Assembly: GCF_034676705.1 (NCBI RefSeq)
Contig: NZ_JAUCBS010000011.1
Location: 1 to 64,000 of the forward strand
Origin: Gemmobacter sp.
Lineage (GTDB): Bacteria; Pseudomonadota; Alphaproteobacteria; Rhodobacterales; Rhodobacteraceae
Reading direction: 5' to 3'
Length of the DNA stretch: 64,000 nt
Position 1 is the first letter of the stretch. Every line of letters starts with the position of its first letter. A program made the translations under genes and the position numbers. This document shows, piece by piece, positions 52,780-60,225 of the stretch. Under the pieces are notes generated by a model. That model was not told the origin of the DNA, did no database searches, and worked only from the letters and a program-made list of their open reading frames with translations.

Positions 52780-53667
52780 ATGAAGGAGGAGAGAACCACC
52801 CCGCTGCGCCAGCGGATGATCGAAGACATGCGCATCCGTGGTATGGGCGACAAGGCGCAGAAGTCCCACATTCGGGCGATCAAGGATTTCGCAGCCTTTC
52901 TCGGTCGATCACCCGATACCGCGACGTCGGAGGATCTGCGTGCCTATCAACTGCACATGGCCGATACCGGGGTCTCGCCGTCGACGTTCAACGTGCGGAT
53001 CGTGGCGCTGCGTTTCTTCTTTGGCATGACCTGCGGGCGGGAGGAGATGAAGCGCTACATGCAATTCCGCACCGAGCCGAGGAAGCTGCCGGTCGTCTTC
53101 AGCGTCCAAGAGGTGTCCGACATCCTGATGGCAGCACCCGGACCCGGGCTCAAGTATCGCGCCGCGCTCAGCATCTCCTATGGCGCGGGGCTCCGGGCGG
53201 CCGAAGTCTGCAACCTCAAGGTCAGCGACATCGACAGCGACCGGATGCTGATCCACGTCGAGCAGGGCAAGGGCCAGAAGGACCGCAAGGTCATGCTGTC
53301 GCCCGGCCTGCTGGAGTTGTTGCGGGCATGGTGGCGCGAGGCGCGTCCCGAAGGCTGGCTGTTTCCGGGCAAGCCCAAGATCAACCCGATCTCACCGCGC
53401 CAGCTGAACCGCGCCTTCACTTCGGCCAAGCACATGGCCGGCGTCAGGAAGCCCGCGACACTGCACACGTTGCGCCATAGCTTCGCCACGCACCTGCTGG
53501 AGGCCAACACCGACGTGCGGGTGATCCAGGTGCTTCTGGGTCACGCCAAGCTGACGACCACCGCGCGTTACACCCATGTGGCCACCAAGACGATCCGCGA
53601 CACCGTCAGCCCCTACGAGATGCTGGCCAAGTTGCAGGATCAGACGGTTAAGCGAAGCTTGGAGTGA
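52780..53667 (+). CDS. Tyrosine recombinase associated with IS91 elements
   Basis: A 295-residue phage-integrase-family protein. The N-terminal core-binding domain is followed by a catalytic domain with YGAGLRAAEVCNLKVSDID (first Arg, about residue 145), HTLRHSFATHLLEA (HxxR, about 228), LGHAKLTTTARYTHV (final His and catalytic Tyr, about 262). It ends just before the GTG start of the Y1 transposase. It looks intact. Confidence 0.92.
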   Translation: MKEERTTPLRQRMIEDMRIRGMGDKAQKSHIRAIKDFAAFLGRSPDTATSEDLRAYQLHMADTGVSPSTFNVRIVALRFFFGMTCGREEMKRYMQFRTEPRKLPVVFSVQEVSDILMAAPGPGLKYRAALSISYGAGLRAAEVCNLKVSDIDSDRMLIHVEQGKGQKDRKVMLSPGLLELLRAWWREARPEGWLFPGKPKINPISPRQLNRAFTSAKHMAGVRKPATLHTLRHSFATHLLEANTDVRVIQVLLGHAKLTTTARYTHVATKTIRDTVSPYEMLAKLQDQTVKRSLE

Positions 53668-53714
53668 CCGGGTGCCGGGGTGATCCGGCCGAAGCTGGAG
53701 CTGGCTGACATCTT

Positions 53715-53723
53715 CCGTGCCCA
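53715..53723. repeat. Left copy of 9-bp target duplication
   Basis: CCGTGCCCA lies directly before the IS3 terminus and is repeated at 54955-54963 directly after the other terminus. Nine bases is longer than the 3-5 bp typical of IS3-family elements. Because target bases after the right copy (TGGACCTGC) match the element's own first nine bases, the visible direct repeat is 18 bp (53715-53732 and 54955-54972). Confidence 0.7.
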
Positions 53724-53786
53724 TGGACCTGCACCGGTTTTGTTCCGGTCTTTTGAGAGCGATACTCGCCATCAAGGAGACTGGAT

Positions 53787-54062
53787 ATGGCAGGGATACA
53801 CAGCGACGAGTTCAAGCGGGATGCGGTTCGCATCGCGCTCACCAGTGGCCTGACGCGGCGTCAGGTCGCGTCTGATTTGGGGATCGGGCTTTCGACGCTC
53901 GGCAAGTGGGTTCGGGTGGTTTCGGAGGAAGCCAAGGTGCCCGCACAGGACGCCGAGCTTCTGCGCGAGAACGAGCGGCTGCGCAAAGAGAACCGCATAC
54001 TCCGGGAGGAGAGGGAAGTATTAAAAAAGGCTGCAATATTCTTCGCGGCTCAAAAGCCGTGA
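53787..54062 (+). CDS. IS3-family OrfA
   Basis: A 91-residue protein: helix-turn-helix (DAVRIALTSGLTRRQVASDL, about 11-30) followed by a leucine-zipper coiled coil (ELLRENERLRKENRILREER, about 56-75). It binds the terminal repeats. Near its end, AAAAAAG at 54023-54029 is in the correct phase (A AAA AAG) for -1 frameshifting, which would create the fused OrfAB transposase. Confidence 0.92.
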   Translation: MAGIHSDEFKRDAVRIALTSGLTRRQVASDLGIGLSTLGKWVRVVSEEAKVPAQDAELLRENERLRKENRILREEREVLKKAAIFFAAQKP

Positions 54063-54916
54063 AGTTTCAGTATATTGCCGAGTATCGCGGCAACCTGACC
54101 CGAAGCCGTCTGTGCCGCCTGATGGGCGTCTCAGAGCGCGGGCTGCATGCCTGGAAGCACAGGCCCCCGTCGCATCGCCAGCGGCGCGACCTGGTGCTCC
54201 TCGCCCATATCCGCGATCAGCACCGGTTGAGCCTGGGCAGCTACGGCCGACCACGGATGACCGAGGAGCTGAACGAGCTGGGCATCCGTGTCGGCCAGCG
54301 CCGTGTCGGGCGACTGATGCGCCAGAACGGCATCCAGGTCATCCGAAGCCGGAAGTTCAAGCGCACCACCGACAGCGATCATGCCTTCAACATCGCGCCG
54401 AATCTCTTGCGGCAAGACTTTACGGCGAGCGGGCCGAACCAGAAGTGGGCGGGCGACATCACTTATGTCTGGACACGGGAAGGTTGGGTCTATCTGGCCG
54501 TGATCATTGACCTTTTCTCGAGGCGCGTGGTGGGTTGGGCGATCAGCAACCGCATGAAGCAGGATCTGGCGTTGCGAGCGCTGAGCATGGCCATCGCGAT
54601 CCGAAGGCCACCACCGGGATGCATTCATCACACGGATCGCGGCTCGCAATACTGTGCCCACGACTATCAGAAGCTGCTGCGCAAGCACGGGTTCAAGGCT
54701 TCGATGAGCGGGAAAGGCAACTGCTACGACAATTCCGCCGTCGAAAGCTTCTTCAAGTCGCTCAAGGCCGAACTCGTCTGGCGCCGCAACTGGCAAACCC
54801 GTCGCGAGGTCGAGATCGCCCTCTTCGAATACATCAACGGCTTCTACAACCCGCGCCGCAAACACTCAGCCCTCGGCTGGAGATCCCCCGTGGCCTTCGA
54901 ACAGAGGGCCGCCTAA
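54023..54916 (+). CDS. IS3-family OrfB (integrase domain, expressed by -1 frameshift)
   Basis: The OrfB frame is open through the orfA overlap and ends at 54916. It has the HTH_21 lead (LGSYGRPRMTEELNELGI) and an rve integrase core with catalytic D in WAGDITYVWT, D in IHHTDRGSQYC and E in NSAVESFFKSLKAEL. There is no strong independent start, so expression as OrfAB from 53787 through the slippery site is expected. The full element appears competent. Confidence 0.9.
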   Translation, partial: KKGCNILRGSKAVKFQYIAEYRGNLTRSRLCRLMGVSERGLHAWKHRPPSHRQRRDLVLLAHIRDQHRLSLGSYGRPRMTEELNELGIRVGQRRVGRLMRQNGIQVIRSRKFKRTTDSDHAFNIAPNLLRQDFTASGPNQKWAGDITYVWTREGWVYLAVIIDLFSRRVVGWAISNRMKQDLALRALSMAIAIRRPPPGCIHHTDRGSQYCAHDYQKLLRKHGFKASMSGKGNCYDNSAVESFFKSLKAELVWRRNWQTRREVEIALFEYINGFYNPRRKHSALGWRSPVAFEQRAA

Positions 54917-54954
54917 AATGAGCACCTGACCGGAACAGAACCGGTGCAGGTCCA

Positions 54955-54963
54955 CCGTGCCCA
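54955..54963. repeat. Right copy of 9-bp target duplication
   Basis: CCGTGCCCA is identical to 53715-53723 and directly follows the element end. The IS91 frame continues immediately after it, which confirms that this is the insertion joint. Confidence 0.7.
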
Positions 54964-56113
54964 TGGACCTGCGTGGCGGCAGGCCAATGCCGGGCATGTC
55001 AGCCTAGGCCAGCTGAAGGTGATGTCGGCGATCGAGGCCTGCCGGACCGAGACGCTCGGAGGGCATGTGGCCGGTTGTGCCAGCTGCGGCCACCATCACA
55101 TCGCCTACAACTCCTGCAAGAACCGGCACTGCCCGAAGTGCCAGGGACCGGCCGCGCGCGACTGGATGGCCGCGCGGGCCGAGGACCTGCTGCCGGTGGA
55201 ATACTTCCACGTCGTCGTCACCCTGCCAGCCGAGATCGCGCAGGTCGCGTTCTGGAACAAGAAGGCGGTCTACGATCTCCTGTTTCGTGCATCGGCCGAA
55301 ACGGTGATGACCATTGCGGCCGATCCCAGGCGTATGGGCGCGCAGGTCGGCATGACCAGCGTCCTGCATACCTGGGGTTCGGCGCTGACGCACCATCCCC
55401 ACATTCACATGATCGTCCCAGGTGGCGGCCTGTCGCCCGACGGCACAAGATGGGTGCCCTGCCGCCCGGGCTTTTTCCTGCATGTGCGTGTCCTCTCGCG
55501 CCTGTTTCGGCGCCTATTCATCGAGGGGCTACTGGCACTCCATCGTGCTGGCGCTCTGTCCTTCTTCGGAGACTTGGCCGGACTGGCGGAGGCCGGGGCC
55601 TTCGCCGCCTGGCTGGCTCCGCTCCGCAAATCCGAATGGGTGGTCTACGCCAAACCGCCGTTCGGCGGACCCGAGGCAGTGCTGGCCTATCTGAGCCGCT
55701 ACACCCACCGGGTGGCGATCTCGAACAGCCGCTTGGTCAGCGCCGACGACGCAACCGTCGCCTTCCGCTGGAAGGACTATCGCATCAAGCGGGGCGACCG
55801 GCAGCGGATCATGCGGCTGGCCACTGGCGAGTTCATCCGGCGCTTCCTGCTCCACGTCCTGCCAGATGGCTTCCATCGCATCCGTCACTACGGCCTGCTG
55901 GCCAGCGCCGGCCGCAAGGCCAACATCGGGAAGATCCGCGCCCTGCTCGGACAGTCCCCCGCCATCGCGCCCCCGGAGGCAGGTGCCGAGCCCGTCCCGC
56001 TGACCCTACGCGAGCCTTGCCCTTGCTGCGGCGGCCCCATGCGCGTGATCGAGATCTTCCGGCGCGGCCAGAAACCCCAGTCACGCGCCCCACCGAGGGA
56101 CCAGGCGGCATGA

Positions 56114-56712
56114 TGAAACGCCCATCCCCTGGACAATCATCATGCCGGCCCCAGCCAAGGCAGGACCGGCCGATCCCGCATGTTCTGCCCGCCCACCGCG
56201 CCGAACCTCGCCGACAAAATCGCCGCCCACGGCGCCCGTTTCCCGGCCGTCTGTGCCCAGAGACGGCCCGTGCCGACGCGAACAATGGACACGGCCCCAA
56301 GCTGAGACCGACACCGGCCACCGGCCTCAGCACCCTTTCCCCATAGACAGCTCACAGCCCCCCGCGGCTTCCTCCTTGGGAGGTTTCCCAACGCGGGCCG
56401 AGGTCACACCTACACGAAGCCACACGCTGCGGCCCGCATCGGAAAACCTTCACCATAGCCGCCGGTCGAGCTCGACATATGCTGCATTGCCGCATTCCTG
56501 GAAGCTGCCGTTCGTCTTGCGCCGCAACAGACACGCGACCAAGAGGTAGCGATACGGACGCTCAGACCAAATCACTGTATGAACTGCCGGTTGAAAACCT
56601 AACCCATGCCCGCTAACGGCTAGGAGCCTGAACAAACCGCTGATGTAATGGCTTTTTGCTAGGGCCGGAAATCTCTCCCTCATTGTGTCGGAGAGAAAAT
56701 GTACAGGCAAAG
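56114..56712. other. Non-coding stretch behind the IS91 transposase
   Basis: I see no supported gene in these 599 bp. The first 230 bases are probably the terminus of the IS91 unit, rich in GC dyads such as CCTCCTTGGGAGG (56370-56382). The remainder leads to the desaturase gene and should hold its promoter. Confidence 0.45.
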
Positions 56713-57750
56713 ATGACAGATCAAACCGGTCGGCTCGGAAACGCGCCTCCCCGCAACGCGCGCGCCTGGCTCAGCACCCTGGCGCGGTATCGCGAACCGA
56801 TGTCGGCGCGCAGCCTTTTCGAACTGGCGGCGACGCTGGTGCCGTTCGTCGCCCTCTGGGTGCTGGCCTGGGCGGCGCTTTCCGTGAGCGCATGGCTGGC
56901 GCTGTCCGTGGCGCTTCTGAACGGGGCATTCCTTGTCAGGATCTTCGTCATCCAGCACGACTGCGGACATGGGTCGTTTCTGACCAACAGAAAGGCGCAG
57001 GACTGGATCGGTCGTACCCTCGGTGTTCTGACCCTGACGCCCTATGCCGTCTGGAAGCGCACCCATTCGATCCATCACGCACATCATGGAGACCTCGATC
57101 AGCGCGGTATCGGGGATGTGCTGACACTGACCATCGATGAGTACCGGGCACGCTCGGCCGTCGGTCGCCTGATGTATCGGCTGTATCGCCACCCGGTCGT
57201 GCTGTTCCTGCTGGGGCCGAGCTATCTGTTCATCCTGCAGAACCGGCTGCCCATGGGCCTTATGAACGCCGGCTGGCGCTACTGGACCTCGGCCATGGGC
57301 ACCAATGCGATGATCGGCATAGCCCTAGGGTTGATGATCTGGTTCGGCGGGCTGATGCCGGTGCTGCTGATCTTCCTTCCCACCTCTGTCGTGGCGGCGA
57401 CGATCGGGGTCTGGCTGTTCTACGTCCAGCACCAGTTCGAAGAGACCCATTGGTCTCGCGGGGAGCAGTGGCAGCTGCATCATGCGGCGCTCGAGGGCAG
57501 TTCACATTATGTGCTGCCACAGCCGCTGCAATGGCTGTCCGGGAACATCGGCATCCACCATGTGCATCACCTCTATTCCCGGATTCCGTTCTATCGGTTG
57601 CCCGAAGTCCTCCGCGATCACCGCGAACTGGCAGAGGCGCAACGCCTTACCATTGGCGAAAGCCTTGCGACGGTGCGGCTGCATCTTTGGGATGAGACAG
57701 AGGGCAGACTGGTGTCCTTTGCCGAGGTTCGCGCAAGATCCGGCCTGTAG
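56713..57750 (+). CDS. Membrane fatty acid desaturase
   Basis: A 345-residue membrane desaturase with three histidine boxes: HDCGH (82-86), THSIHHAHHG (H118, H121, H122) and HHVHHLYSRIP near residue 288. Hydrophobic segments lie at about 40-80 and 180-250. The FEETHW stretch fits delta-12-type acyl-lipid desaturases of proteobacteria. The ATG at 56713 follows GGCAAAG. It would introduce a double bond in membrane lipids and stands apart from the catabolic modules; with the cold-shock gene next to it, it suggests a cold or membrane-stress neighbourhood. Confidence 0.88.
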   Translation: MTDQTGRLGNAPPRNARAWLSTLARYREPMSARSLFELAATLVPFVALWVLAWAALSVSAWLALSVALLNGAFLVRIFVIQHDCGHGSFLTNRKAQDWIGRTLGVLTLTPYAVWKRTHSIHHAHHGDLDQRGIGDVLTLTIDEYRARSAVGRLMYRLYRHPVVLFLLGPSYLFILQNRLPMGLMNAGWRYWTSAMGTNAMIGIALGLMIWFGGLMPVLLIFLPTSVVAATIGVWLFYVQHQFEETHWSRGEQWQLHHAALEGSSHYVLPQPLQWLSGNIGIHHVHHLYSRIPFYRLPEVLRDHRELAEAQRLTIGESLATVRLHLWDETEGRLVSFAEVRARSGL

Positions 57751-57849
57751 TCTTGACCAGCGACAAGGCCGACACCCTGTCTCGGTCCGAAGACAACCGG
57801 GGCTGGTCCTGCAGCAAGAAACCCGGTCGCCGCGCACGCAGGCCCTAAC

Positions 57850-58215
57850 TCAAGCGGCCTGACGGCGAGAAAGGGCGATCAGATCCTCGGGGACGAAGCC
57901 AGCGCTGCGAGCGGCGGCGATGAAGGCACGGCGCGCGGTTCCGACCGAGCCCAGGCAGTCCATGGCAGCATCAAGATGATGCAGCGCACGTTCGCGAGCG
58001 TCATCTGACACCGGCCATTTTCTGGACAGCCAGTATCTTGCCTGCTCGATGGTACTGAATTTCTGCACGTCGCCTTCCGGCGACATGACAAAGGACAGGG
58101 GTTCCCCCCAGTGGATTTCTATCAAGTCAACTCTTTCAGGGAGAAGAGAACCGGCACATTCACCATGTGCATCCGGTTCAGGAGTACGGGCGGGTCCGGA
58201 CAGTGCCGATCCCAC
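57850..58215 (-). CDS. DUF982 family protein
   Basis: An ORF of 121 residues whose last 85 match DUF982: IHWGEPLSFVMSPEGDVQKF, then STIEQARYWLSRKWPV and ARRAFIAAARSAGF. This small family is common in Rhizobiales and Rhodobacterales and has no known function. The first 30 residues lack similarity; a TTG start near residue 32 with AAAGAG upstream would give a typical length. Confidence 0.7.
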   Translation of the reverse strand: MGSALSGPARTPEPDAHGECAGSLLPERVDLIEIHWGEPLSFVMSPEGDVQKFSTIEQARYWLSRKWPVSDDARERALHHLDAAMDCLGSVGTARRAFIAAARSAGFVPEDLIALSRRQAA

Positions 58216-58236
58216 CCGCAGTAAAGCTGCCTGGAC

Positions 58237-58443
58237 TCAGGCGAGCGTAAGATTCGTAGCCGATTCGCGGCCATTGCGGTCGCGCTCGATGTCGAACGAG
58301 ACAGCCTGACCGTCTTCAAGACCACGCAGCCCTGCGCGTTCCAGCGCGGTGACATGGACGAAGACGTCCTTGGCTCCACCCTCGGGGGCAATAAAGCCGA
58401 AGCCCTTGGTGGCGTTGAACCATTTCACGTTGCCATTGGCCAT
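58237..58443 (-). CDS. cspA: Cold-shock protein (CspA family)
   Basis: A 68-residue CSD protein: GNVKWFNATKGFGFIAPEGG contains RNP1 (KGFGFI) and DVFVHVTAL contains RNP2. It binds single-stranded RNA and DNA and melts RNA structure. The ATG at 58443 is chosen because the family always starts there; the open frame extends further upstream as a leader of over 100 bases. Confidence 0.95.
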   Translation of the reverse strand: MANGNVKWFNATKGFGFIAPEGGAKDVFVHVTALERAGLRGLEDGQAVSFDIERDRNGRESATNLTLA

Positions 58444-58649
58444 CGTGACATTCCTTTTCAAGATGCTGCCCACACAACGTAGCAGCCCGGCAAAGCTGAA
58501 GATCGAATGCTGAGCCGAAAGGAGCAGGTCCGAAAAAAACATATGCTCATCCCATATAGGGCAAGGAGCATGAAATTACGAGGGGTATCTGGGCGCCCCA
58601 ATAAATAACTCAGACCTGTTGCGAAAGCCGGGCGGTTTTGTGGATCACT

Positions 58650-58832
58650 TCAGTCGCCCGGCTCTTCCTTAACCCGTTTTTCCGGGTCTGTATCAGCGTT
58701 TGCATCCTCTTCCGCCGCCGGCTTGGACGCCGGTTTTCTTCCCCAGACGGGTTTCCGATAGGATCGCGGCGCTGATTTCTGGCTCAGAAATTCGGCCAGA
58801 TTGAACGGCGTTTTAGGCGTCGAATATCCCAT
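58650..58832 (-). CDS. Small hypothetical protein
   Basis: A 60-residue, hydrophilic, probably disordered protein (MGYSTPKTPFNLAEFLSQK start, then lysine/proline-rich and acidic stretches). The ATG at 58832 lies 6 bases behind AGGAGAAAG, an excellent ribosome site, which is the main support that it is real. Function unknown. Confidence 0.6.
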   Translation of the reverse strand: MGYSTPKTPFNLAEFLSQKSAPRSYRKPVWGRKPASKPAAEEDANADTDPEKRVKEEPGD

Positions 58833-58858
58833 ATCACTTTCTCCTGATTTGCAAAGCA

Positions 58859-58884
58859 AAGCGGCGGAGCTGGCTCCGCCGCTT
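58859..58884. terminator. GC-rich hairpin
   Basis: AAGCGGCGGAGC (58859-58870) and GCTCCGCCGCTT (58873-58884) form a 12-bp stem. There is no strong T-run on either side, so it may be a terminator of leftward transcription or a leader structure of the small gene at 58832. Confidence 0.45.
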
Positions 58885-58969
58885 CACCTTCCCGGCTACT
58901 CTTTCTTGATGGGTGCGGACGAGCTGTAAATTAGCATCGCCTTGTCCCACCAATTCACACGGGAATCTT

Positions 58970-58994
58970 AACCGCCATTGCGAGGCGGTTTTCT
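58970..58994 (+). terminator. Rho-independent-like terminator hairpin
   Basis: AACCGCC (58970-58976) and GGCGGTT (58984-58990) form a stem with a 7-base loop followed by TTCT, reading rightward. The gene it serves is not evident; the flanking 200 bases to the IS5 edge contain only short, unrecognised frames. Confidence 0.45.
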
Positions 58995-59175
58995 ATTCCT
59001 GGATCAGCTTGTGCAGCCGGACATAAGGCAGCATCGCCCCGCCACCAGAGGAATCGACCTCGATGGATTTTTCTTCACGCGCTGAACATGTTCTTGAGTC
59101 TGTATTTTCATTGGTGTTGCCAGCGGAACTCGCGAGTACTGGCGCGCAGTGTCTGTTCGATTTTCGCATCAAATC

Positions 59176-60225
59176 GACTCTGTTGCACAAATCGGCTGCT
59201 GACTGTCCTTCCCCTTTCCCTGGGCAGACTTATCCCGCGACCTCTGTGACGGGGATGCCGAGCGCGGTGAAGCCATTGAGCACGGCAACCCTGACCTGGA
59301 ACTCCGCAACCTGACGGTCGAAGTCTCGGGCGGACAGGCGCTGACCCAGCAGCTTGACGCAGTGCATCTTGGTTTCGGCGCGGCTTCGGCGGTGATAGCC
59401 GCTCCATCGTCGCCAGATGGTCCGCCCGACGCGCTTCGATGTGCGCAGGATTTCGTTGCGCGCGACAGCACCGGGGGTGTCTGGCTTCCAGGGCTTGGCG
59501 TTCTTGCGGGGCGGTATGATCGCCGCCGCGCCACGGGCCGCGATGGCGTCATGGCACTTGCGGGTGTCGAAGGCGCCGTCGGCGGTGACAGTGGCGATCT
59601 CCTGCTCGGGAGGGATCTGGCCCAGCAGTTCGGGCAGCATGGGCGCGTCGCCCACGTCGCTGGTGGTGAACTCGGCCGCCCGGATTTCTAGGGATTTCTC
59701 GTCGATCCCGATGTGGATCTTGCGCCAAACCCGGCGTTTGGTGCCTCCATGCTTGCGGGCGTTCCATTCCCCTTCGCCCTCGACCTTGATCCCGGTGCTG
59801 TCCACCAGCAGGTGCAACGGGTCGTTGGAACCCCGGTAGGGAATGTTCACCTTCAACGCCTTCTGGCGGCGGCTGAGCGTGCTGAAGTCGGGCACGGCCC
59901 AGTCCAGGCCGATCAGGCGCAGGAGGCTCTCAACAAACCCGGTTGTCTGTCGAAGCGCCATGCCGAACAGAACCTTCATCGTCAGGCAGGTTTGGATGGC
60001 GGCATCACCATAGGCGGGCTGCCGCCCGCGCTTGCCGGTCGGTGCGGCTTCCCATGTCATGGCGGGATCGAACCAGATCGTCAGCGAGCCGCGGCGCTTC
60101 AGCGCTTCATTGTAGGCCGGCCAGTTCCTGGTCTTGTAGGTCGGAGGTGTCGGTCTGCTCATGCCTCACAGCTACCATGCTGGATTCACGAGATGAATCC
60201 CTCACAGGATTTGTGCAACAGAGCC
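59176..60225 (-). mobile_element. IS5-family (IS903-like) insertion sequence, copy 2
   Basis: A 1,050-bp element with the same ends and orientation as copy 1 at 445-1494; the one base difference I find is C at 1091 against T at 59822. Flanks are CATCAAATC on the left and GCGGAACAC on the right, so no target duplication is present. The right flank is the middle of a glucan synthase gene while the left flank is unrelated, which implies deletion or recombination at this IS. Confidence 0.9.
59230..60162 (-). CDS. tnp: IS5-family transposase
   Basis: A 310-residue DDE transposase, identical to the product at 499-1431 except Asp at residue 114 in place of Gly. Catalytic residues D121, D195 and E263 are present. 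Intact. Confidence 0.93.
   Translation of the reverse strand: MSRPTPPTYKTRNWPAYNEALKRRGSLTIWFDPAMTWEAAPTGKRGRQPAYGDAAIQTCLTMKVLFGMALRQTTGFVESLLRLIGLDWAVPDFSTLSRRQKALKVNIPYRGSNDPLHLLVDSTGIKVEGEGEWNARKHGGTKRRVWRKIHIGIDEKSLEIRAAEFTTSDVGDAPMLPELLGQIPPEQEIATVTADGAFDTRKCHDAIAARGAAAIIPPRKNAKPWKPDTPGAVARNEILRTSKRVGRTIWRRWSGYHRRSRAETKMHCVKLLGQRLSARDFDRQVAEFQVRVAVLNGFTALGIPVTEVAG

Larger units (their letters stand above)
53724..54954 (+). mobile_element. IS3-family insertion sequence, complete
   Basis: A 1,231-bp element with terminal inverted repeats TGGACCTGCACCGGTTTTGT and the complement of TGGACCTGCACCGGTTCTGT, starting TG and ending CA as in the IS3 family. It carries orfA and orfB with a slippery heptamer at their overlap. 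A second copy ends at base 23 of the window. It interrupts the IS91 transposase gene. Confidence 0.92.
53680..56113 (+). pseudogene. tnpA: IS91-family Y1 transposase gene, split by an IS3-family element
   Basis: Reading starts at a GTG at 53680 (MIRPKLELADIFRAHGP), stops at the IS3 insertion (53724-54954) and resumes at 54964 (AWRQANAGHVSLGQLKVMSA), in the same frame once the insertion and one 9-bp repeat are removed. The right part has the N-terminal zinc finger (CASCGHHHIAYNSCKNRHCPKC) and the rolling-circle HxH motif HPHIHMIVPGGGLS, with a catalytic tyrosine in YLSRYTHRVAIS. Reconstructed length is about 397 residues. The gene is inactive in its present form unless the IS3 copy excises. 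Confidence 0.9.
52556..56340 (+). mobile_element. IS91-family unit with tyrosine recombinase (approximate ends)
   Basis: A tyrosine recombinase gene followed directly by a Y1 (IS91) transposase gene is a known element layout. The left limit is set by loss of RecQ similarity; the right limit is the end of non-coding sequence behind the transposase and is a guess. IS91 elements move by rolling-circle transposition without target duplication. The unit has been hit by an IS3-family element at 53724. Confidence 0.65.

Noticed and set aside
56450..56710. 86-residue leftward ORF behind the IS91 unit
   Set aside because: It has no recognisable domain and no clear ribosome site; most likely chance or a relic of an element end.
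58993..59190. Leftward 65-residue ORF at the IS5 copy 2 left edge
   Set aside because: Its start lies inside the IS end, and the remainder has no recognisable domain; it may be a truncated gene tail but cannot be supported.
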